DNA of 26,580 nucleotides from Mobilitalea sp. (GTDB taxonomy: Bacteria; Bacillota_A; Clostridia; Lachnospirales; Lachnospiraceae), in NCBI GenBank assembly GCA_029974875.1, contig JARKQP010000229.1:1-26580 (forward strand), written 5' to 3'. The translations under genes and the position numbers were made by a program. Of the stretch, positions 21,899 through 26,580 are shown piece after piece. The notes under the pieces are model-generated. The model was not told the origin of the DNA and did not search any database. It was given only the letters and a program-made list of their open reading frames with translations. Numbering within the stretch: position 1 is the stretch's first letter; every line of letters starts with the position of its first letter.

Positions 21899-22639
21899 AT
21901 GAGATATGAAGAATTTACAATAGAGGGGCGTAATGCTGTTATGGAGGCATTCCGGTCTGGGAAGACGATTGACCGTCTGTTTGTATTGGATGGCTGCCAG
22001 GACGGACCGGTAAAGTCCATCATCAGGGAAGCGAAAAAGACAGACTGTATCGTAACCTATGTTAAGAAAGAGCGGCTGGACCAGATATCGGAGACGGGGA
22101 AGCATCAAGGGGTCATTGTGTATGCAGCGGCCTATGAATATGCGGAAGTGGAGGATATCCTCAAAGCCGCTGAGGAAAAAGGGGAGCCCCCATTTATCAT
22201 TTTGCTGGACAGCATTGAGGATCCTCATAATTTGGGTGCGATTATCCGTACGGCCCATCAGGCTGGGGCACATGGGGTAATCATACCGAAGCGCAGGGCT
22301 GTCGGCCTTACGGCAACGGTAGCCAAGGTATCCGCAGGTGCATTAAATTATCTGCCGGTAGCCAAGGTTACAAACCTTGCCGTCACCATTGAAGAACTGA
22401 AGGAAAAGGGTCTTTGGTTCGTATGTGCGGATATGGGCGGAGAGCTGATGTACCGGTTGAACCTGAAGGGACCAATTGGGCTTGTGGTTGGAAGCGAGGG
22501 TGAAGGTGTCGGGAGGCTGATAAAGGAAAAATGTGATTTCAATGCCAAGATCCCAATGTTTGGCCAGATTGATTCTTTAAATGCTTCTGTAGCGATGGGC
22601 ATCATGGCATATGAAATCGTTCGCCAAAGAATTGGCTGA
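21899..22639 (+). CDS. rlmB: 23S rRNA (guanosine(2251)-2'-O)-methyltransferase, TrmH/SpoU family
   Basis: 246 residues. SPOUT methyltransferase that 2'-O-methylates a guanosine of the 23S rRNA P-loop with SAM. An N-terminal substrate-binding domain (EGRNAVMEAFRSGKTIDRLF, then KHQGVIVYAA) precedes the knotted SAM domain with motifs ILLDSIEDPHNLGAIIRTAH, LVVGSEGEGVGRLIKEKCD and IPMFGQIDSLNASVAMGIMAYE. The start lacks a good ribosome binding site (GGAAAGG is 12 bases away), but an in-frame stop just before it excludes extension. Its neighbour sigH fits the conserved Firmicutes rlmB-sigH order; the usual upstream cysS and mrnC genes are replaced here by the rfb operon. Confidence 0.95.
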   Translation: MRYEEFTIEGRNAVMEAFRSGKTIDRLFVLDGCQDGPVKSIIREAKKTDCIVTYVKKERLDQISETGKHQGVIVYAAAYEYAEVEDILKAAEEKGEPPFIILLDSIEDPHNLGAIIRTAHQAGAHGVIIPKRRAVGLTATVAKVSAGALNYLPVAKVTNLAVTIEELKEKGLWFVCADMGGELMYRLNLKGPIGLVVGSEGEGVGRLIKEKCDFNAKIPMFGQIDSLNASVAMGIMAYEIVRQRIG

Positions 22640-22640
22640 A

Positions 22641-22727
22641 GGACAAGCTAAAAAGGCAAGCTAAAGGACAAGCTAAGAAGACAAGCTAAGAAGACAGGCT
22701 AAAGGACAAGCTAACAAGACAGGCAAA
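22641..22727 (+). repeat. Irregular short tandem repeat between rlmB and sigH
   Basis: Seven diverged units of 11-14 bp built on GGACAAGCTAARAA (e.g. from 22641, 22655, 22666, 22680, 22693). Unit lengths vary, so no frame stays open. It begins directly after the rlmB stop codon. Confidence 0.65.
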
Positions 22728-22808
22728 AAATAGGTTAAAAAAGCTGGGCAATTAGCTGATTTCTCAGCTGATTTGGTATTGGATAAGGAGTTTATGGTGG
22801 AGGATGTA

Positions 22809-23441
22809 ATGAAATCCGTAATCAAATATGAGACTTTATCAGATGAGGAGATTGTGGGCAGGATTCATCAGGGAGACCAGCCCGCCATCGATTATCTGAT
22901 GGAAAAATATAAATATCTGGTGAGAAGTAAAGCGAAGGCTCTATTTCTCATCGGTGGGGACAGGGATGACCTGATCCAGGAGGGAATGATCGGCCTTTAC
23001 AAGGCAATTCGTGACTATCAGCCGGATAGGGACAGCTCCTTCTTTAATTTTGCGGATCTGTGTGTCTCCAGGCAGATATACAGTGCAATAAAAGCCTCCA
23101 ACCGCAAGAAGAACATACCTTTAAACAACTATATTTCACTTTACACCCCTGCTTACAGTGAGAATAGTGATGCTGAGGAGAAGGAAGAATTGGTTGACAT
23201 AATTCACCAAAAAAATGTGTCAAATCCAGAAGAATTAGTTATTGACAAAGAGAACACGAGTATGATAGAATATGAACTTGTAAGGCGTCTGAGCGACCTA
23301 GAGAAGCAAGTCCTTAACCTATATATGCAGGACTTAAAGTATGTCCAGATTGCAGAGGTATTGAACAAAGAACCGAAGACAATCGATAATGCACTGACAA
23401 GAATTAAGACAAAGCTCAACCAGGTACTCAAAGTGATATAG
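22809..23441 (+). CDS. sigH: RNA polymerase sporulation sigma factor SigH (Spo0H)
   Basis: 210 residues from ATG 22809, which has GGTGGAGG five bases upstream; an in-frame TTG at 22773 is possible but poorer. Sigma-70 family member that directs transcription at the onset of sporulation. Region 2 carries YLMEKYKYLVRSKAKALFLIGGDRDDLIQEGMIGLYKAI and FFNFADLCVSRQI (core and -10 contacts). Region 4 carries LSDLEKQVLNLYMQDLKYVQIAEVL and KTIDNALTRIKTKL (helix-turn-helix for the -35). These match Spo0H of Bacillus closely. The domains are complete, supporting a spore-forming Clostridia host. Confidence 0.94.
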   Translation: MKSVIKYETLSDEEIVGRIHQGDQPAIDYLMEKYKYLVRSKAKALFLIGGDRDDLIQEGMIGLYKAIRDYQPDRDSSFFNFADLCVSRQIYSAIKASNRKKNIPLNNYISLYTPAYSENSDAEEKEELVDIIHQKNVSNPEELVIDKENTSMIEYELVRRLSDLEKQVLNLYMQDLKYVQIAEVLNKEPKTIDNALTRIKTKLNQVLKVI

Positions 23442-23534
23442 ACAACCGCTTTTGCGATAACGGCAAACCTTACCCACATAACAGATATCACTTAGTTGAT
23501 ATACAGACAGGTATGTGTGCAGTAACACATATTT

Positions 23535-23607
23535 GCTGCTGTAGCTCAGATGGTAGAGCACTTCATTGGTAATGAAGAGGTCAGCAGTTCGATTCTGCCC
23601 AGCAGCT
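23535..23607 (+). tRNA. tRNA-Thr (anticodon GGT)
   Basis: Full cloverleaf. The acceptor arms GCTGCTG (23535-23541) and CAGCAGC (23600-23606) pair perfectly, with discriminator T. The D arm has AGCTCAGATGGTAGAGC. The anticodon stem CTTCA/TGAAG encloses loop TTGGTAA with anticodon GGT. The T arm is GGTCAGCAGTTCGATTCTGCCC with TTCGA. CCA is not encoded. A terminator follows ~55 bases later. The upstream gap from sigH holds a small ATATCA/TGATAT inverted repeat and no clear promoter. Confidence 0.95.
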
Positions 23608-23660
23608 TTTTAGAAATTGAATATCATCAGAAGGTTTAGGATTTCTGGTAAAAATGAAAC

Positions 23661-23685
23661 GCACTCGGTTGGGTGCCTTTTTTTT
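23661..23685 (+). terminator. Terminator after tRNA-Thr
   Basis: GCACTC (23661-23666), loop GGTT, GGGTGC (23671-23676), then C and eight T. One G-U pair. Confidence 0.8.
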
Positions 23686-23719
23686 GCCCTTGACTGAGAA
23701 AAGTTATCATTAGCAAGGC

Positions 23720-23748
23720 TTGATTTTTCAATAAGATTATACTAATAT
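23720..23748 (+). promoter_or_regulatory. Promoter of the tetR-ABC exporter operon
   Basis: TTGATT (23720-23725), 17 bp, TAATAT (23743-23748). The -10 overlaps the left end of the 32-bp operator palindrome. Confidence 0.6.
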
Positions 23749-23775
23749 AGCAGTGATATATATCACTGCTATATT
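23744..23775. promoter_or_regulatory. TetR operator, 32-bp perfect palindrome
   Basis: Half-site AATATAGCAGTGATAT (23744-23759) is followed by its exact reverse complement (23760-23775). It lies 24 bp before the tetR start codon and over the predicted -10, which is the arrangement expected for auto-repression by the adjacent TetR protein. Confidence 0.8.
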
Positions 23776-23799
23776 TAGATTAAAAGGAGGTGTTAAGCT

Positions 23800-24411
23800 A
23801 TGGAGGAGATTCTTACAAGGGAAAGATTCTTAGAAGAAGGGAAAAAAGAATTTTTAGGAAAAGGCTTCCAGGATACCTCTTTACGCCAGCTTTGCAAGAA
23901 ACTAGGTTTAACCCTCGGTGCTTTTTATGGCTATTTTAAGGGTAAGGAGACTTTGTTTGAGGCTATCGTATCCGAACCCGCCGAAGAGATGCTCCGTTAT
24001 TACAGGGAATGTCATGATGACTACATGAAAAAAGCTCCGAAGGAACAGTATGACGACCTGGGGAATGTGCCGTCCGGTGTGCTGATGACGATGCTGGATT
24101 ACATGTATGAGCACTATGACGAATTCAAATTGTTGTTTTGCCGTTCAGCAGGAACAAAATATGAGCTCTATTTAGAGGAGTTTATCGCTGTTGAAGTGAT
24201 CGCTACCAGACGGTTCCTGGATCTGATGAAGGAGAATGGGATTCTATCCGTAGAAATCGACGAACAGCTCAGTCACAACCTGGCAAGTATGCTCTTCAAT
24301 GGTATGATTGAGATATTTAAGCATGATATGGCATACGGGCATGCCAGGGAATATGTAACCAAGCTTCAAATGTTCTATACAGCGGGCTGGATGAGGCTGT
24401 TTGAAGGATGA
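23800..24411 (+). CDS. TetR-family transcriptional regulator
   Basis: 203 residues. N-terminal helix-turn-helix: FLGKGFQDTSLRQLCKKLGL then TLGAFYGYFKGKETLFEAIV, the canonical TetR pattern with the recognition helix near residues 35-50. The C-terminal ~140 residues are all helical and variable, as expected for a ligand pocket and dimer interface. AAGGAGGTG precedes the ATG. Upstream lies a 32-bp palindrome over the promoter, and downstream are two ABC exporter half-transporters. It is thus probably a local repressor relieved by the exported compound. Ligand unknown. Confidence 0.95.
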   Translation: MEEILTRERFLEEGKKEFLGKGFQDTSLRQLCKKLGLTLGAFYGYFKGKETLFEAIVSEPAEEMLRYYRECHDDYMKKAPKEQYDDLGNVPSGVLMTMLDYMYEHYDEFKLLFCRSAGTKYELYLEEFIAVEVIATRRFLDLMKENGILSVEIDEQLSHNLASMLFNGMIEIFKHDMAYGHAREYVTKLQMFYTAGWMRLFEG

Positions 24412-24495
24412 TTTTTATGCCCATTGGTTAGCTTTAACTAACTTATGTGGCAGAAATATCAAGGCAATATTATTTTAATCGGGAGGTATAAGAGG

Positions 24496-26244
24496 ATGAG
24501 TAACAAAAAAAGTGCCCTGGACTGGCTGCTAATGTGGTCAGCCCCTTATAGAAACACTTATGTTTTATCGGTGCTTTTCGCTATAGCAGGTGTTTTTTGC
24601 GGAATTGCACCATATTACGGTATTACTAAAATTATTATAGGACTGCTGCAAAGCAATAAGGAGCCCCGCTATTATGTCTTTTGGGTCGGGATCTGCGGGG
24701 CGCTCTGGATATTCAGGTATTTGTTCCATGGAATATCTACGTCCTTATCCCACCGGTCAACCTTTTCGGTGATCGCCGAAGTGCGAAAGCAGCTTACCGG
24801 AAAGCTGGTAAGGCTGCCAATGGGATATCTGCTGGATACGCCCTCAGGAACCATAAAGAACATCATTGTTGAAAAGGTGGATAGCATAGAAACTACCTTG
24901 GCGCATATCCTTCCCGAGATGACGGCGAATCTCCTTGGTCCAATCTGTATTATTGTTTATCTCTTTGCTGTCGATTGGAGGATGGCTTTGATCTCACTGA
25001 TCACAGTACCGGTCGGATTTTTCTGCTATGCAGGCATGATGAAGGATTATGAGGTGAAATTTAAGCATTATGTAGATTCCAATAAGCATTTGAATGCGAC
25101 AGCTGTGGAGTATATTAACGGTATTGAAGTAATAAAGGCGTTTAACCAAAGTGCGGCTTCTTACCAGAAGTTTTCCGATGCAGCGAAAGAGGCTGCTAAC
25201 TCGGCAATTAATTGGATGAAGGGTACACAGTTCTATTTTTCGGCTGCAATGTCGGTATTTCCTGCGGTTCTGGTAGGTGTCCTTCCCCTTGGCTCCTATT
25301 TTTATATGAAAGGCAGCCTGACGGCGGAAACCTTCATTCTCACGGTTATCCTGTCCCTTGGAATTATGACACCTTTGATTACGGCCATGTCCTATTCGGA
25401 TGATCTGGGGAAAATAAGAACAGTAATAAGCGATATTACCTCCATATTATCGGAGGAGGATCTGATTCGTCCTGAAAAGCCTGTCAAATTGAAGGATTAT
25501 AATATACAACTAAAAAATCTATCCTTCGCTTACAAGTCCGTGCGGGTTTTAAAAAATGTGAACCTGTCCATCCCGGGAGATTCGGTGACAGCCTTTGTTG
25601 GCCCGTCCGGAAGCGGAAAATCAACAATTGCCAAGCTGATTGCCTCTTTATGGGAGGTGCCGGAAGGAACCGTGTTCATAGGAGGTACGGACATCAGAAG
25701 GATTCCCCTGGAGCAGCTGAATTCTATGATCGCATATGTATCCCAGGATAATTATCTGTTTAACGATACCGTTAGGAATAATATCCGGATGGGGAACCTG
25801 TCCGCAAGCGATAAAGAGGTGGAAGAAGCAGCGAAGAGAAGCGGATGCCATGAATTTATCCTGCAGCTGGAAAAGGGATATGAAACAATAGCAGGAGGAG
25901 CCGGAGGCCATCTATCAGGAGGAGAGAGGCAGCGGATTGCCATTGCAAGGGCCATGCTAAAAAATGCGCCCATTGTAATTCTGGATGAAGCGACTGCCTA
26001 TACGGATCCGGAAAATGAGGCCGTTATACAAAGTGCAGTAGGAAAACTGGTGCAGGGAAAAACCTTATTGGTTATCGCCCACAGACTTTCCACCATATCA
26101 AATTCTGATAAAATAGTTGTTGTAAATAACGGTACAATCGAAGCAGAAGGCAAGCATAACCAGCTGCTGGGATCCTGCAGCCTGTATCAGGATATGTGGA
26201 ACGCACATATGGAAGCAAAGGATTCCGGGGAGGTAGTGGCATGA
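24496..26244 (+). CDS. ABC exporter half-transporter (permease-ATPase fusion), first subunit
   Basis: 582 residues from ATG 24496 (GGGAGGTATAAGAGG upstream). Residues ~15-320 form a type IV ABC transmembrane domain with six helices, e.g. YVLSVLFAIAGVFCGIAPYY and FILTVILSLGIMTPLITAM. The ATPase domain carries Walker A GPSGSGKST (from Gly369), the Q-loop YVSQDNYLFNDTVRNNI, the signature LSGGERQR (from Leu473), Walker B IVILDEATAYTDPENE and the H-loop IAHRLSTI. The DEATAYTDPENE form is one I associate with a siderophore/peptide-type exporter subfamily (YbtP/IrtA-like), a hint only. The TGA overlaps the next ATG (ATGA), so it pairs with the second subunit. Substrate unknown; drug, peptide or metallophore efflux is possible. 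Confidence 0.94.
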   Translation: MSNKKSALDWLLMWSAPYRNTYVLSVLFAIAGVFCGIAPYYGITKIIIGLLQSNKEPRYYVFWVGICGALWIFRYLFHGISTSLSHRSTFSVIAEVRKQLTGKLVRLPMGYLLDTPSGTIKNIIVEKVDSIETTLAHILPEMTANLLGPICIIVYLFAVDWRMALISLITVPVGFFCYAGMMKDYEVKFKHYVDSNKHLNATAVEYINGIEVIKAFNQSAASYQKFSDAAKEAANSAINWMKGTQFYFSAAMSVFPAVLVGVLPLGSYFYMKGSLTAETFILTVILSLGIMTPLITAMSYSDDLGKIRTVISDITSILSEEDLIRPEKPVKLKDYNIQLKNLSFAYKSVRVLKNVNLSIPGDSVTAFVGPSGSGKSTIAKLIASLWEVPEGTVFIGGTDIRRIPLEQLNSMIAYVSQDNYLFNDTVRNNIRMGNLSASDKEVEEAAKRSGCHEFILQLEKGYETIAGGAGGHLSGGERQRIAIARAMLKNAPIVILDEATAYTDPENEAVIQSAVGKLVQGKTLLVIAHRLSTISNSDKIVVVNNGTIEAEGKHNQLLGSCSLYQDMWNAHMEAKDSGEVVA

Positions 26245-26580
26245 TAAAAATATTTAGAAAGTTTTTTGATTTTTCAGGAAAGCAAAAGAAGCGCTTTTAC
26301 ATTTCCCTGATTTTTTCATTACTGCATTCCATTTTTGAAGCTATGCGGATTGTGGGAATTGCAGTGGTATTGCAGGCAATCATCGATGATAATATGACAC
26401 CGGCTACCATATGGACCAGTCTTGGGATTATGCTGGTGAGCATTGCCGGCTGTGCATGGACCAGAAACCTCACTACCATGCAGCAGACCATTGCCGGATA
26501 TACCATGTGTGCGGATAAGCGTGTGGAGATTGGTGAAAGAATGAAGTATATGCCCATGGGATATTTTAATAACAATAACC
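26241..26580 (+). CDS. ABC exporter half-transporter, second subunit (3' truncated by window end)
   Basis: The first 113 codons only. ATG 26241 overlaps the previous stop by four bases (ATGA) and has GGGGAGGT upstream. The sequence starts MIKIFRKFFDFSGKQKKRFY and shows hydrophobic helix 1 (~20-42), helix 2 (~55-75, LGIMLVSIAGCAWT) and the start of the coupling region (RVEIGERMKYMPMGYFNNNN). This matches the transmembrane domain of ABC exporters of the same type as the preceding subunit, so the pair is likely a heterodimer. The ATPase domain is outside the window. Confidence 0.88.
   Translation, partial: MIKIFRKFFDFSGKQKKRFYISLIFSLLHSIFEAMRIVGIAVVLQAIIDDNMTPATIWTSLGIMLVSIAGCAWTRNLTTMQQTIAGYTMCADKRVEIGERMKYMPMGYFNNNN

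Overview
The window looks like a chromosomal segment of a low-GC, spore-forming Clostridia member, most likely a Lachnospiraceae relative. The grounds are a Spo0H-type sigma factor, AT-rich intergenic DNA, strong AGGAGG ribosome binding sites, TTG/GTG starts, a TIGR04086-type membrane protein and a SEC-C protein of a type common in that family. This assignment rests on recognition only; no database search was run.

Region 1 (1-9939) is one co-directional carbohydrate operon. It holds the 3' end of a LacI-family regulator, a sugar-binding lipoprotein, two ABC permeases, a PMI-like cupin protein, a FucU-type mutarotase, a 701-residue DUF6259-like glycosidase candidate, a LyxK-like FGGY kinase and a UlaE-like L-xylulose-5-phosphate 3-epimerase. 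No ATPase gene is present, so a shared MsmX-type ATPase is expected elsewhere. Read together, the genes import an oligosaccharide or glycoside, cleave it in the cytoplasm, interconvert anomers, isomerise the sugar to a ketose, phosphorylate it and epimerise C3. The end point would be an L-ribulose-5-phosphate-type intermediate. The same 16-bp palindrome, AAAAAAACGTTTTTTT, lies in front of the operon and again inside the kinase gene, and is a candidate operator of the LacI protein.

Region 2 (9940-13700) is accessory in character. It holds two copies of a 55-nt hairpin element with identical loop and flanks but covarying stems, a GNAT domain fused to three membrane helices behind a promoter-plus-terminator leader, a metallophosphoesterase whose expected start codon reads ATC, a decayed methyltransferase gene, a possible 57-residue protein and a SEC-C protein.

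Region 3 (13710-17475) is regulatory. An XRE repressor is divergent from a PAS-histidine kinase, which is followed one base later by a response regulator with a degenerate HD-GYP domain. A small four-helix membrane protein and a clear terminator close the region.

Region 4 (17480-21800) is the dTDP-L-rhamnose pathway in the order rfbA, rfbC, rfbD, rfbB. It has a near-consensus promoter, a hairpin-rich leader and an array of thirteen 18-bp repeats between rfbA and rfbC.

Region 5 (21800-26580) holds rlmB, a short irregular repeat array, sigH, tRNA-Thr(GGT) and a TetR - ABC exporter - ABC exporter operon. A 32-bp perfect palindrome overlaps the tetR promoter. The second exporter gene runs off the end of the window.
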